Assembly: GCA_949710005.1 (NCBI GenBank)
Contig: OX453281.1
Location: forward strand, 19,385,061 to 19,449,060
Reading direction: 5' to 3'
Length of the DNA: 64,000 nt
From: Ricordea florida
Lineage: Eukaryota; Cnidaria; Anthozoa; Corallimorpharia; Ricordeidae
Part shown: positions 14,189 through 29,352 of the stretch, piece after piece
Numbering within the stretch: the stretch's first letter is position 1
Layout: every line of letters begins with the position of its first letter
The notes under the pieces: generated by a model
Database searches by the model: none
What the model was told of the DNA's origin: nothing
Seen by the model: the letters and a program-made list of their open reading frames with translations, nothing else
Translations under genes and position numbers: made by a program

Positions 14189-17100
14189 GTAAATGAAGAC
14201 AAGTGGCCGGGTACTCTGTAATCGCTTCAAAAATTGTGTCTGTGCAGCAAGGGTCTATCCTTGAATCACTGATAAAAGTAAGCAAGATTCTACCCATTAA
14301 TTTTGACAACGGTTGAGAGAGGCGGTAGTATTGCAGTTCTTACGAGCCTCTAATCTGACCGGATCTCTAGACGTTGCAGCTTCTTGAGACAAGGTGCATG
14401 TCGTTTGCTCTCATCGTTTTAAACATTATCCTATCTCGTAGGACGAATCAAAAGGTACGAAGTTTTAAAATAAGTGCATCGGTAGCAAGATTAGAAATCG
14501 GAAGCAGCTTGAATGAACCATAAGTTACATTTTTGTTGGATTTAATTGTGCTCCAATTAGGTCAAATCTTGTGGTTTACCATTTACAAAAAAAGTCTCGA
14601 AAATTCCGGTTAGAAAGGAAATGAAACATAATTTTCCTGAGTGTAGCTTAATGTCGTGGGTCGTGGGTCGTGGGTCGTTAGAAAACATACGGCATTTACC
14701 TACACCCAAACCCACTACCCACTACTTACGACCCACGCCCATTACCCACTCCCACACCCACAACCCACTCCTACACCCACTTTTTAAAAACTTATTATAA
14801 CTTGTTGGGTTAGGGGTAGGTGCACAGTTGCCCAGATACTTACATTAATCCCAAAGTTTTGTAAAAATTGATCCTCGTTTTTCATTTCCAGGGCCCCGAG
14901 GGACCTGAAGGTCCTAAAGGTGAACGCGGGGAGACTGGAGCCGCCGTGAGTATAATAGCAAATTATATTTCTATTTCTATTTCTTAGATTGATGCTCTCA
15001 CATAGGCAAATATGGTAGATATGCGCACGTTCGTTTCAGGTCTCAGTATTCTTAACGATGTAGAAGTACATTTTTCTAGTTGAAGGAATGATGCCCCAGA
15101 ATGTTGTGGCTTTCGACAAAGGCCCCGCATTTTCGAACGCCAAGCTTTTACAGAGTCGTCGCAGTATTTGTACGTGAGGGGCCGGTTGTTCGAAAGCCGA
15201 TCAGTGCTAATCCAGTGTTAAATTTTAACCCCGGTTTCTTTTCCTCTTTTTAAAAAGCGTTTTCTCGGATAACTTTCTCTATTTTTTCAGAGCATACAAT
15301 CATCAAATTGTATTGAAAAAGAATTATATTATATCTGCTTTTTAAGCTCTCAAATCTGCATTTAAATTTCGCACTAACCTTGGGTTATCTTAAGGTTACG
15401 GAACAGGTTCGCGGGTGCGTTGCGCAAAACCATCCTCACGGGCGCGTAATTTTAGGAAACTGCCTAAACCTATACATCATTTTAAAGCTTATAGAATCTA
15501 GAACGGTGATAAAATGTTTTTAACTTGCGAAATTCAATATTAAACGAGCTGCGATCAGTCAAGTGCAAATCGACCGATGCTTATAAATGCGGCAAACTCG
15601 CGTCGGATTTTGACCTTATCAAGAAAACAGTGACTGCATGATACTCAGCAGATGTTTGTCTTCAAAAGTGTGTCGGGCTTTTGCCGATTTCTTTTTCGTT
15701 TAAAAGATATGTCCTAATGCTGTCTCCATCCAAGAAGAGGTCGACAACCAACTTTAAATTATAATAACTTTGTTTTGAAAGCTGATCTAAAAAATCCCCG
15801 ACACACTTTTATCACCGTTCTAGGTTCTATAAGCCTTAAAATGATGTATAGGTTTAGGCAGTTTCCTAAAATTACGCGCCCGTGAGGATGGTTTTGCGCA
15901 ACGCACCCGCGAACCTGTTCCGTAACCTTAACCCTGCTTCTAACAACCCGGCCCAGGAGTTAACATACCTTTTTTAAACAAACATTTTTAAGGGTCCACA
16001 AGGAGCCCAAGGGGGACAAGGTCCACAGGGTGCCACAGGTGCTAAGGTAATATGAACTTTCAATTGCAAACTGTACATGTATACTGGTCTTGTGTAAAAC
16101 TTGTCCTCGCAGCCGATGACGCCATGGCCTTACTGACAAATTTGAACAGCTCATAACAGTACGGCTTAAACTGACCAATCAGAGCGTTTAACAGAGACAT
16201 AACTACTACCACGTGACTCCACGCGTCGTACTTGACTCTGTTGATGACTTCAGCTCTATTTAGCTTTATTTGAGATTATACAAAATGTAAAGTCCTCGTA
16301 ATACTTCTCCTGATCTGTCTTGACTATTTTTATAAACTGTAGCTGTATCTTTAATATTTTAAATTTGGTTAATGTTACTTGTTATTCAATACTGTCTCCT
16401 TCCATTCTATTTTATTAGTAAATTTTCTATCTTTTTTTTGTAATTCGGCTATTAAGGCATGGCCCGCCTAGATTAGCTTTTGCTGGTTTAGTGTCCCCAA
16501 TTAGTGCGTCAGTGCTAGATACAGTTGACACTCAAATAAAGTTTATCATTATTTTATTTATTTGCGGGCATGCCCTTTCTTGTAAATATATTTGAAAATT
16601 AATAAAGTGTAAGTGTTAAGTGTTAAGCTCAGGTTGGCAAAACGTCAGTCAAAGTTAGCAACAGTTCTTTTCAGAACTACCTTCATCCGGACGATCGAAC
16701 TAAAAAAACAGTTATGAAAGCTGGTATTTAATTTAAAAGGGGGAGCAGGGTTGGCGCAGTGGTGAGAGCGCTCGCCTTCCACCAATGTGGCCCGGGTTCG
16801 ATTCCCGGCCCCGGCGTCATATGTGGGCTGAGTTTGTTGGTTCTCTACTCTGCTCCGAGAGGTTTTTCTCTGGGTACTCCGGTTTTCCCCTCTCCACAAA
16901 AACCAACATTTGATTTGATTTAATTCAATATGATTTTGATTTCATTTCATTTGTGCTTTACAGTGTCCCCAATTAGTACAGCAGTGCTAAATACAGTTGA
17001 CACTCAAATAAAGTTCATTATTATTATTATTATTAAAAAGAAAATTTAAGGCTTAAAGCTAAAAGCGTTCGTTAAACAAATATTCTAGTGCTTGTGGCAC

Positions 17101-20100
17101 ATTGTCGATCGGAATTGAGCGCGACCGTTTCTCATAACCAATATATCGCATTTTTCTTCCCAGCCTTAAGTTTTCAAGTGTTACGCAGTGTTCATAATTC
17201 AACTATAAAAATGTAATATACAAGGTTCAAGTCGTATCTTCCCATGACGTTGTTTATGAAATATCCACTTGCAAACAAATTTTAGGGACCCAGAGGGCCG
17301 AAAGGAATACAGGGATCAGGTGGTTTTGATGGTGCTAAGGTATGTTTATCGGTAGAAAATTTTAGGCTATTAGACGTGTTGTCAAAGTAAATCATACCAT
17401 TGTAAGATGATAAAGTAGCTAACATTTCGCGTACGGTCAACTCTTTCCCAAAGACCACTCTATTAAGGGACCATCTTGCAAAGAAGCGTTTTGCTTGTCA
17501 GTCAATCACTGTTTTAAAAAAACGCTCTCTTGAGCGACCACTTTTCAAATGGTCGCTTGATTAGTGGCTGGCCGATTAATGGAGGTTTGATATAAGTCAA
17601 GGTGAAAATGGAAGATAACGATATTTAGTATAAATACTCAGGTGATTATACAAAATCGCCCCCTCTCATTGGTTCGCTATCTCGGATTATCAGGCGATAA
17701 TCATCTCGACGAACAAAATGGCTACCAGTCCGTCGCGAGCTTTTGATGAAATTAATTTTTTTGGTGTTGAAATAATCACCTATGTATCTATACTAAGACA
17801 ATTATTCGCCTCAGGCACAGTGATAATCGGTGAATATTCACCTGGACTTCGTCTCGGTAAACATTCGCCGATAATCACTTCGCCTTCGGCGAATAATGGT
17901 TAATTGAACCAATTCACAGGTAGCTATAGCAACACTGATCTGTAACAAGGCATTGTCAAGTTTATTAAGCTCTCTAACTTTTTATGTGCAGTTTTTAACT
18001 TATTATAACTTGTTGGGTTAGGGGAGAGGTAGGTGCGCAGTTGCCTAGATACTGACAATGTTCCTAACATTCTTAACTCGCGAGGAGAAATTAATAACCC
18101 AAATTTTGGTGCCTCAATTCCCCGCGCGCTAACGCAGCATCAGTCCTTTTAAAACCTGACCCCTGTAATTAAATCACGTTCATCCGAAGCTCACTTACCT
18201 ATTCGTGGTCGCCTGGGGCTGTCTCGTATCTGTCCTTTTCTCTCTCTGGTAATGATAGCTCAAAATGTTACTTTTTAAATTAAGTTTTTTTCGTTTTCTA
18301 TGTAGAATTATAACATAGCTTTGGGAAACCGCGCGCTATGATTGACTTATACGCGCGATCCATTTGCCCATGGGTTGCATGCTGACGACAGATTGTGAAG
18401 TTTTAAAGTCTTATGTTATAAAAGAAATGGTAAACGTAGCAGCTGTGCAACCATCGAGTTATGGACGCACTTGGGAGGTTTGCTAAGCACTCAAGAAGCT
18501 AGAGATGCTCTGGTAATCTGCTTCCCGGATGATGCATCAGTTGGCATTATAGGAAGATGTTATGTGTTGATAACCTCTCGGAGTGAAAGACTTCGTCAGC
18601 TGTGTGTTGCAGTGCTCGTTACGTTCTATCCTTGTGTAATTTCAGGGAGAACCCGGAGAGAAGGGACCTGCAGGCGAAGCGGGAGAAAATGGAGCGCCTG
18701 TAAGGCAGCCAATATAATATATTAATGATTTAATCGGTTACTTCCACAACTTCATTTTTCTTATTTTTATTCTTTGGTTTTTGTTTTACAAGTATTTTTT
18801 TTTTCAATATTTTCAGCGATATCTTGGACTCCAATGATATTTCCATGAAGTTTCTATGCATTGTGTGTATTTATTTGCTTAACTGTAAATGCCACTACTT
18901 TGTAAGAATATCTCAGAATAGCTTGGAGCTAGAACTAAGACGCTCGCTTAGTGTTGAGCTCCTAGATTTCCCTTAGTAATAATTTAACTAATTCTGTAGC
19001 GTCATTCTTGTCTCTGAGTAAATGTAAATTTTCTTTAGCATGGGAGTAAAATGAATGTTGTCGTTATAGTTTTGCACTGTTGCCAATTTGGTAGCGCGAA
19101 GGTGAATTTGTTTCCTTCAATGTGTCACTTTATTTGTGTAGGGCAGAGACGGTCTTCCAGGACAGCCTGGTGTCAAAGGACAGCAGGGCCAAGTGGTAAT
19201 GATGTTTGGAATTTTTCTTTTTTTTTGCCGTAAATTTGAATAGCTCTCCTACTGTAAGTTACTTCTTGCTCTTTACATGAATAGAAATACGAATAGAAAC
19301 ATCGTTTATTCCGTCAAGACAACTTAAATAATCTTCCCTAACTTCAAAAACGTAAACGAAGGACTAAAACTATTACAAATACAAAGTTATTGTTAGAATA
19401 CGAGCTTACTCAGAGTAAAAATAGAAATAGGGATAGCGTTTATTCATTCAACACAACTTAAATTAATCTTGGCTAATTTTACAAAAAGTGATTGAAAAAC
19501 GAAAACTATTACAAATACAAAGTGTTAAAAATCCGAGCTTACACGGAATATAGATAGAAATAGGAATAGCGTTTATTCTCTCAAGAAAACTTAATAATTT
19601 TTTACCAATTTCGCAAAACGTAGACGACTTACTAAAATATTTACTTTCATTACTCTGTTAAGTAACATGAAAAAATTCCAAGTTACATGGATGGAAATAG
19701 GAATAGCATTTATCTACTCAAGACAACTCAGTGCAATTACTCAAACCAAGGCCACCCAAACAAATTTTCATACAAATTATCCAATCACGATTGAGTATCT
19801 AAACAATAGAATCTCTACAACTGTTTTGTATTTCGCCTAAAATGCATATAATTTGCTCTGTAACTGTACAAACGTGTCAAGATTGAAAAAGAATCAATTT
19901 ATTTGGTATAAACTCGCCACAAATCTGTTCGTCGAAAAACAGATATTCAAAATTTGTGTAACAATTTAAGCAGGGTGGCCTGGGTTCGAGTAGTAATCTT
20001 CTCTAATTTCACAAAACTTAACTTGAATAATTACTAATGTACTTCAATATTTATTTTTAAATGCGAGCAAAGAAGCCAAAATAACCAGAGACTTTTATTA

Positions 20101-22290
20101 TTTTTATGTGCAGTTTAAGTTCGTACTGACAGCAGTAAGGTAAAACAATGAATGAAGAGATATTGATATCATGTTTGCCTAATTTCTTTTTTTTTAACGG
20201 TAGGGATTTAAAAGAACTTGCATACTTATTTAACAGCACTGCTTTTATTGTGTTTCCTTGTTATTAAAATAACAAGAGAAAATGAGGAAAGAGAACATAA
20301 TCCCGTCTGATATACTAAGGGAACGGAATCTATTTTTAGCGCGTAATCTATTTATATCTCGTTCCATGGCTGCGCAGTTTCCACATGGCGCTTTGAAATT
20401 GCAACCACGTGATGAGAAGGACATCAGCCATTGGTCAGTTCAAATAGTTTCCGGATCTAAAAATAGATTCTGTTCCCTTATCATAGTAAGAGAACCCAGT
20501 ATGGAAGATACGTTCTCTTACCTCATTTTCTCTTGATTCTGTTCCCTTATCATAGTAAGAGAACCCAGTATGGAAGATGCGTTCTCTTACCTCATTTTCT
20601 CTTGGTTAATAATATATATACAGAAAGTTCAACGGAAAATTGAGTGCAGAAAAATGAAATTAAATTTTTGCATGTGCCTTGTTATTTGGAATAAACAAGC
20701 ACTCGTATTTTTTAAAGACAACAAATTGCACTCACCTTACAGGCTCGTGCAATTCTTTAGTCTTTGGAAAATTTACTTACCTCATCAATTCCAAATTGCA
20801 CTCGAAACCATGTGATTACCTCTACTAACTTTTTTCTTTGAGTTAAACATTAACATTGTGAGATTTATCTCTTCATTAGAGTAACATGTTTCTGTAAATC
20901 AGATTCCCAACAGTAAGACGGTGGTTTTGTCTCTGATTGGCTACCGACAGATTATCATTATTGTTGTTCCATAGGGTCCTCCAGGTCCTACTGGACCACA
21001 GGGCGCCCAAGGAAGCAGAGGAGAGGCGGTATGTTGTACTTTGTGTTGAATCCTTTCACTACAGTAATAATTCTTTTAAATGACTACGTTACGTTTGCCT
21101 TTGTCCTAGTTTGGAGAGTTTGGTATTTGATCTGTTCACTGGCCCTGATTTGATCATTTTCTCAATTCTTGCCGTTTGTTTTCCTTGGAAAACAAACGGC
21201 AAGTAAACCTTGGACAAATAGAGTTATTAAGGCCAGTTTCTATCTCGCTAAGTCGTCGCTGTGAGCGTAGAGGAGGAGTTAGTATTCGTAACATGTGGTA
21301 TCATGGTGCTGTTTAAGGTGGTAAACTTTTCTAATCAATCTCTACGTTTTCACGTTTTCATCACAGTTTATGGATAAGTGCTATTTCAAGCCTTCGTTGC
21401 CCAGTCCTTGCGCTGCCTGCAGTGCCATAGAATGAACCACAAATAAGTGACCTTTTCAAACCTCGAAAACTTGGCTTTTTATAACGTAGTGTTTGTTATT
21501 TGTTCTTAAAGACCTGGGCCGGGTTGTTCGAAGCAGGGTTAAGGTAACCCAGGGTTAGTGCGAAATTTAAATACAGAGTAGAGAGCTTAAAAAGCACATT
21601 CAATATAATTCTTTTTGAATACAATTTGATGATTGTATGCTCTGAATAAAATAGAGAAAGTTATCGGAGAAAACGCCTTTTAAAAAGAGGAAAAGAAACC
21701 CATAATAAAATTTAACCCTGGGTTAGCGCTAATCGGCCTTCGAACAACCGGCCCCTGTTGAATAATTATATAGCCATGTTGTCGTTTATTTCGCAACCTG
21801 TTTAATTTCGGCTCCTGTTGCAACTTATTTGCACAAATTGATAAAATACAAAGAGTTCAGAATGCAGCTGCAAGACTAATTCTCAAGCAACCGAAGTTCA
21901 GTCATATCACACCAGTCTCGTACCAGCTTAAAAGTACCGCATTGAATTCAAAACTCTGCTATTTACCTTAAGAGCTATTCACGGCATGGCACCTGATTAC
22001 ATTTGTTAAAATTGATCAATAGAAAATCATCAACTAGATATTTGCTCAGATCCAGCCAAAAAATTATGCTTGAGATTCCTAGTGGCACGATTTCTTTTAA
22101 CACTTGGAGGAAGAGTATTTTGTTATGCAGCCCCAAAGCTGTGGAACAATATGCCTTGTAAAATATCTAGCCTTGACTCTCTCTCTCAAGTTTAAAGTGC
22201 CATCTCAAAACATATCTTTCTAAACAAGCTTTTAACTTGTAAATCTTATATATTTTAATTCGTCAAATGTTTATCGTTTACTCTGTAATT

Positions 22291-22321
<31 letters not shown>

Positions 22322-24208
22322 TTATCTGTTCATTGATTTATTTTCAATCTTAACTGCTTGTAAATATCATTCATATTTAATCATTTTTTTCAAATTGTAA
22401 AGCGCATTTGATCCTGTTCGGTATGAAAAATGCGCTATATAAGTTTCAATTATTATTATAATTATTATTATTATTATTATTATTATCATTATTTCTTACG
22501 TTACCATTTCCAACACGTGTCCTTTTTCGTAGGGCTATCCCGGCATGCAAGGTGCTGTAGGCAATACAGGACCGCCAGGCGCGCCGGTAAGATTTCTTTT
22601 CGACGAATTGTTTGGGTTACGTGCAGTCACCTCTCTCTCTGAGACGAGCACCGTTGGGACGGAAACCAGACTGTCCGTTTTAGAGAGGTGTCCATCTGAG
22701 ACAGATGGCCATCTGCTAGAGATGTCCATCTTAGAGAGGTGTCCATGTTATAAAGGTGTCCATCTTATAAAGGTGTCCATGTTGTAGAGGTGTCCATGTT
22801 GTAGAGGTGTCCATGTTGTAGAGGGGTCCATGTTACAGAGGTGTCCATCTTTTAGAGGTGTCCATCTTTTAGAGGTGTCCATCTTAGAGAGGTGTCCGTG
22901 TTATAGAGGTGTTCATCTTCTAGAGGTGTCCATCTTAGAGAGGTGTCCATGTTATAGAGGTGTCCATGTTATAGAGGTGTCCATCTTTTACAGGTGTCCA
23001 TCTTAGAGAGCTGTCCATCTTTTAGAGGTGTCCACCTTCTGGAGGTGTCCATCTTTCAGAGGTGTCCATCTTTCAGAGGTGTCCACCTTCTGGAGGTGTC
23101 CATCTTCTAGAGGTGTCCATTTTCTAGAGGTGTCCATCTTCTAGAGGTGTCCACTGACGACACTAATTTGACTTTCTCAGGCTGCAGTTTGGCGGCTTTA
23201 CAGGATGAAATGACCAAAGATCTAAAGGGAATTACGTCGTGGCTTTCTGCTAATAAGCTTACATTAAATGTTTTTTAGGATCAAGACAGAGAGTAGCGGC
23301 GCTATAAGGAAATGTAACACTGCGTTTGAATGATGCAGTGTTGCAACAGGTGCATTCCCTGAAATGCCTTGGTGTAAATGTTGGCCAAAATTTAACTTGG
23401 GATTCCCATATTGCTAGTATTAGGAAAACCGTAACTCGTAACGTAGGTCTCCTAAAAAGGTTAAACCTGTCTTAAACAGGCTTAACTTAATTGATATTTA
23501 TAGGTCATTAATTGAACCTTACTTTACCTATACGGATTTTATTTAAACCACATTTTAATATTTTGTTGTATTATAATTTGATAAAATGCCGTGTTTAAAT
23601 AAAGATATCTATCTATCTATCTATCTATCCATCTTCAGAGGTCTCCATCTTAGAGAGGTGTAACGTCTAATTCCTTTTTGTGTTAGAGGGCTAATATGTT
23701 AACAACTAGCTTAATAAACCAATTTTTTTATGGTTGACACTTTTGTTTGTTTTCTTTTGTTTTCGTCACTAGGGAGACCCAGGTCCCCCTGGAAGAGATG
23801 GTATCGACGGTCCACCTGGTCAAACGGTAAGCCATTAAAGTGTTGACACCTGTGTCATCATCATCATCTTGTCACTCATGTTCTTTGCTAATTGAATTAC
23901 CACACTCTTGGGTGTTTTTCAATTAAAATCTCAGGGTTTTGAATTCTTGCTGTTACTTTATGATTGCTATACTTGCTATTCTTGACTCGCGACTCTGACT
24001 CTTCCGCTCGCATTTTGACACTGCAGTACTTATTAAATTTTCAACCTTGGACATTGCATTTCTTGCGTCCTGATTGGCTCGTTATTTCTCGGTTATTAGG
24101 TCATACAGTGAGGTTTCACCCACTGTTAGCATCTAAATGCTTATTGTACTATACACTGACCTTGAATTTTTATTGTTATTGTTATTATTATTGTTATTAT
24201 TATTATTA

Positions 24209-24246
<38 letters not shown>

Positions 24247-27200
24247 GTTATTATTATTATTATTATTATTATCATTATTATTGGGGGAAGATATGATAAG
24301 AACTTAGAACTTATACCAAGTTATGTTTCGGTAGACTTCATTTATCTCTTTACTCATTACATCTTTACGGCGATTCTGTAGGTAAGTCACAGTGTAACAA
24401 CGTTCTTTGTTTCTTAATCATGTTATCAAATGAACCTTTTTTGCACAGGGTGCCCAAGGTCCTAAAGGCGCATCTGGACAAGCTGGAGCCAACGGCCAAC
24501 CGGTCAGTACACTGTATATTAGCCTTACGTACTGATTTTCTCTTCTAGTGTAAAGCTTACAGTATGTTATTTGGGGAGATAACATGTACTTATTGACTGA
24601 GTGGGAGGTCCGGACGCGAAAATGCTTGGCTCGAGGTCGTAACGTGTGGGACCGCGCTGCGCTTGGTCCATACGATATGACCACTCGGCTACTCTGCCCC
24701 CGCTAGCACTATGTCATACATAGCAGATAAGCTACAGTCTATGTCAAAAATGTTGGATCGAGGTACTATTTTTCTTTTCGAAACAATCAGAAATCACATT
24801 GAGTTTCCCCTTCCTCCTCCCCTCTCAATTTTGATGTTACAAATATGGCACGTCATTTTATTATTGTTTATCTCCATGTACCAACATTGTTTGTGAGGGG
24901 GGGAGGGGTAGGTTGGGGGGGTGTATGTAAGATTTGCCGGTGGTCCAAAAGGGCTATACGGGAAAACATCGAAACTTGTTCATCAGTCTAAGGATTTTCT
25001 TACAAAGATTCTATCCTGCAGTGGCGATGCAACATACAATTTGTAAAACGTTTCTTCAGAATAACAGTAGAATTTTCTTTGGATATTTTAGGGAGTCATC
25101 GGTGCGCGTGGACCCCGGGGCGAACGTGGTGCTAAAGGAGGAAAGGTAATTGATGATTGTCGAGGAGACTTTTTCTGGTACTTTATTTTATTTCAGTCTG
25201 GTACTTTCATTTTATGTCATTGCCGGTATTCACAGCATCTGTTTTCCAGTTCTGCGTAACAGTCTCAGGGGCGGATCCAGGATTTTACGTATGAGAGGGC
25301 ACACCTCTAAGGAATGACGTAACATGTTTTAAAGGCGAATAACGAAGAAGGTCATCTCGGGGGGGGGGAGGGGTGAGGGGTGGGGGTGTTCATCTCCTGC
25401 ACCCCTCCCCTAGTTCCGCCCCTGGGTTTCGTTTTACTTCTCATAGACTTCGTGTAAGCATCAGTACTGTTAACTTTGACTGATTTTAGCTCCGATTCCG
25501 CAGACCTGAATCTGCCGTAAAATACATTGATAGGGAGTAAGGTTTAAACTTGCATGATATTAGTGAGTGAGCTTCACTTCTCTTTTTCGCTTCACATTGC
25601 CCTTTGTCATTGTTATCTGTATTGTTGTTTTTTATCCCTGTTTTGTTGCATACATTTTAGGGTGACTTTGGTGCACAAGGAATTTCCGGAGTCACTGGAT
25701 CGCCCGGACCTTTAGTAAGTCAGACATAAAGAGATGGTTGCGATCATCCGTTCGATCTAAGTACAGAACCCTTGATCGCAGGCAGGAGCGAGTCACCCGC
25801 TCCTGTCGCAGGTTATCATGGCATTAGTACCACGTTTCAGAAGTGAAGCCGGCTAAACCAGAAAGAGTATTCGCTTTAAACTTGTTAGGCAGGTCAAAAA
25901 TGTTGTCTGAAAAGTGAATTACCTGAAATGAGAAATGAATTCAGAGGCTACCACCCATCGCATTGTTCATTTATTGTATAATTTAAGTAATTAATGAGAC
26001 TCGAACTAGTTAATTGTTTTTTTTTTATTACTACTCGCATGTTGAATTGTGATTGGAGCGTCACGAAACAGCTTCCTACGAACGGCCAGCTAACGTTCGA
26101 AACGTCGGTTTCTCTATCATATTGCGGAGGCGTAACTTTACTTCACCATCTCCGTTTAATAACCCCAGTTTGTTTGGGTTCCAATTCCCCAAGCCATTTT
26201 CTTTAGAAACGAAGGCCTCTTAATATCTGGTTGTTTTGGGCAAACCATGCAGTGTGGCCATTCTTTGTGCAGTGATGTACGGTGGCATGGAGTGTCAACC
26301 TTCTAAACATTTCCACCATCCTTTGTAGGGTCCCGCCGGCGATCGAGGTGAGGAGGGAACCAGAGGTGCCAATGGAAGAAAGGTAAAGAATCACACAAAC
26401 GCACTCGAGACGGTAGACTGACACGTTTAATTCCTCATCAATCTCAACGATTTTCCGCTTCAGGGTGAGACTGGGGCCCAGGGACGAGAGGGTGAGCGGG
26501 GGGCGTCAGGTAAAGAGGTAAGAATGACGTGGACAGCATCAGTATGTGTCAGGTCTCATCATCTATTCGTTGTAATAATAATAATAATAATAATAAAGTA
26601 ATAATTATGTTATTATTATTATTATTAATATTACTAATAATGATAAAGTCGCGGCCGCTGAAGGAGCCATGGACTTTTCTTAGATTTTAATTAGTTATAG
26701 ATTATATTCTATCCTTAAAGATCTTAGGTATAAAATTTATGGAGATTTTAACTAGTAAAGTAAATTAGGGTATCTATTAATTTTTTTAAAAAATTATCAT
26801 TATTATTATTATTACTATTATTATGTTGTATGAAATAAATCATATATTTGCAGTATTCTTTTTAGCGATGTAATTATTTGAAGAAAAGTGCTTACATTTT
26901 TTAGATATAATCAGTTTTTTTTTTGTACAAATGATACTTCCAAATAATGTACAAATTGGTTTTGAAGTGTTAATAAAGGTTTCTATATTATTATTAATGA
27001 TGATAGTAATAAAAATAATAATAATAATAATAGTAGTAATAATAATGATATTAATAATAATAAAGCTAATGTGGAGTAGATGAAATTACCCTCTGGATCT
27101 CGACTGAAGAACCCGTGGGAGTCACGATTTTAAATTTGTAGTCCCCAGGGCAAGAACAGACGTTTTTAGATTTTGTTTTTTTACCCGCACGTTAAGTGAA

Positions 27201-29321
27201 TGGAACTTTGTCCCTTAAGACATAGTTTATGCGCAATCAGTAGATAGTTTTAAATTTAAATTAATCAGTAGTTTTTAATATTTTCTCTTTATTATAGATT
27301 ATTATTGTTTGAAAGTTGGTATGATATCTAAGATTCTTACCGACTCAATAAAATGTAGATGTATATGTAGATAAGCTATGGTTGGAGCGAACGTTAAATT
27401 TGTTATGATTATTTCAATTAGCAGTTCACGTTATCGTACTTAGGAGCTGTGTATCGAGATTACTTTGCAATGCGCATAAAACAAGGAGAATCTCAAACAG
27501 ATCATTTCAGTAGAGCAAGGGTTAACGCCTGCAAGAGGCAGTTTGGTAAATCGCGTGACCCGTTATTCAAGGTTTCAAAATCTTCGTTCTTTTTTCTTTA
27601 GGGTCTGCAAGGCCCTTCGGGACAGCAGGGCACAGTCGGAGTCAGAGGGCACAAGGTAACGACTAAGTCCTTTACTCTATTGCCTATCCAGACATCACAG
27701 AATCATCACAGTCCATTTTACTCTTTTGTGTATACCCAGGTGCTGAAATTCTGAATACTTGGTTTAGACTGCTGGTGTAAACCTTGGTTATAAGCCTCAC
27801 TGGATCAATGTCAGTGTCTCGGCAACTGTGCACCAACCCTTCCCCTAACCCAGCAAGTTGTAATAAGTTAAGAAGTTAGCGTTAATGTTGGGTTAGGGGA
27901 GGGGTAGGTACACAGTTGTCCAGAAGCTTACATTGATCCGCCTCACTTTTGTTGACCCTATGGAAGCCTGTTGATCGTCCGGTTTGACCGGTTTATAGCT
28001 CGTGGATGAGAAAAACATCATAGCCAATAGTGACCTTAGATTTTCCATGTAATTAACGATCGTCATTCGCGCTCGAGAAATATAATCAAAATTGTGTTGC
28101 ATTAAACGCCTGCAAGACAATTGCGCACTAAAGAAAATACTATACACTCCTTTATATTGCTAACTTTTAAGTTAACATTTTCTCTACGAGCGCACATTTG
28201 GGTAGCTTTGATTTCTGAGAACGTACCCTGGTTAAATTGGTCAAAATCATAGTACGCCGGCACTGGACTGGTTGCAGGTGCCAGTTGCGGAAATTTTCGC
28301 GCCAAACAGTGCAACCACGACCGCAATAAAACCTGCTAGTCAGACAAGTTCAACCAGTCTGGTGAAATTGAAATCACCTCAACCCTTGCGCTGTATGCAT
28401 TAGGTCCCTCGCTTATTTTTAATTAGACTACAATTTCCATTTGGAAATAAATTCTCTTTTTTCTCTCCCTTCATGTTATTTTGAATTTAGTGTTTAAGGT
28501 AAACTGTTTGTGTTGTCTGAAAGAAGAACGTTTGCCTGATTTATCGTAGCGACACGTGGATAGATTACTATGCGCTTTAAGTCCAGCCTTTTAAGAGTGA
28601 TGTGTGCTATTTGCTTAGCACAGGTAGCCGAGTGGTTTTAAATGCAATTTGGAATAAATGAGCACAAGTAAAGTTTTCAAAGATTCAAAAAAGTTGCACC
28701 AGCTTGAAGGGCGAATGCAATTTGTTGTCTTTGAAAAATTTACGAATGCTTATTTATAGAAAATTGCTCTCGAAATTATTTGATTACTTGTTAATAGCAT
28801 ACATGCAAAAATTTAATTCCAAATTTCTGCCCTCAATTTCAACATTCTGCACTGTTTGAGATTAATTGACGTGCTCTCAGCCAATGAGCGCGTTGAAATC
28901 TTTGCATTTATATTATTTTAAGGGTGAAACAACATAGGGGAAAAAGGTGTGGCATTTGGGTGGAGTACAAGTTTAAGGCATTTGAGTAACAAAAGTTGCC
29001 TTGACGACGTTTTCTCTCCTTTCAAGGGAAATCGCGGCCCAATGGGACCAGTTGGTCCTCCGGGACCCAAGGGACCCAAGGTTGGTATCATTATTTGAAA
29101 AGAAGTTTAGAAAACAGTCCTAACAAAATACGCGCGCTGATTGGTTAGAATTCGTGTTTGTATAACTCGATAGAAACACAGAACTAGCACGAGCTGTTGA
29201 CGTAATGATGACGCGAGCAAAGAGAATTTACATGTTGGTCATCAAAGTTAACAAGTTGTTTTTCTTTTTTTCTTCGCGGTGTTTCCTAAAAGAAATAGAA
29301 AACATGTTCTTCGTGCGGCTC

Positions 29322-29352
<31 letters not shown>

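Noticed and set aside
16743..16815. tRNA gene
   Set aside because: Head of a second SINE family with a characteristic 3' body and tail.
24418..24684. - strand frame with Pro/Ala-rich GWPLAPACPDAPLGP
   Set aside because: Antisense translation of collagen exon 19.
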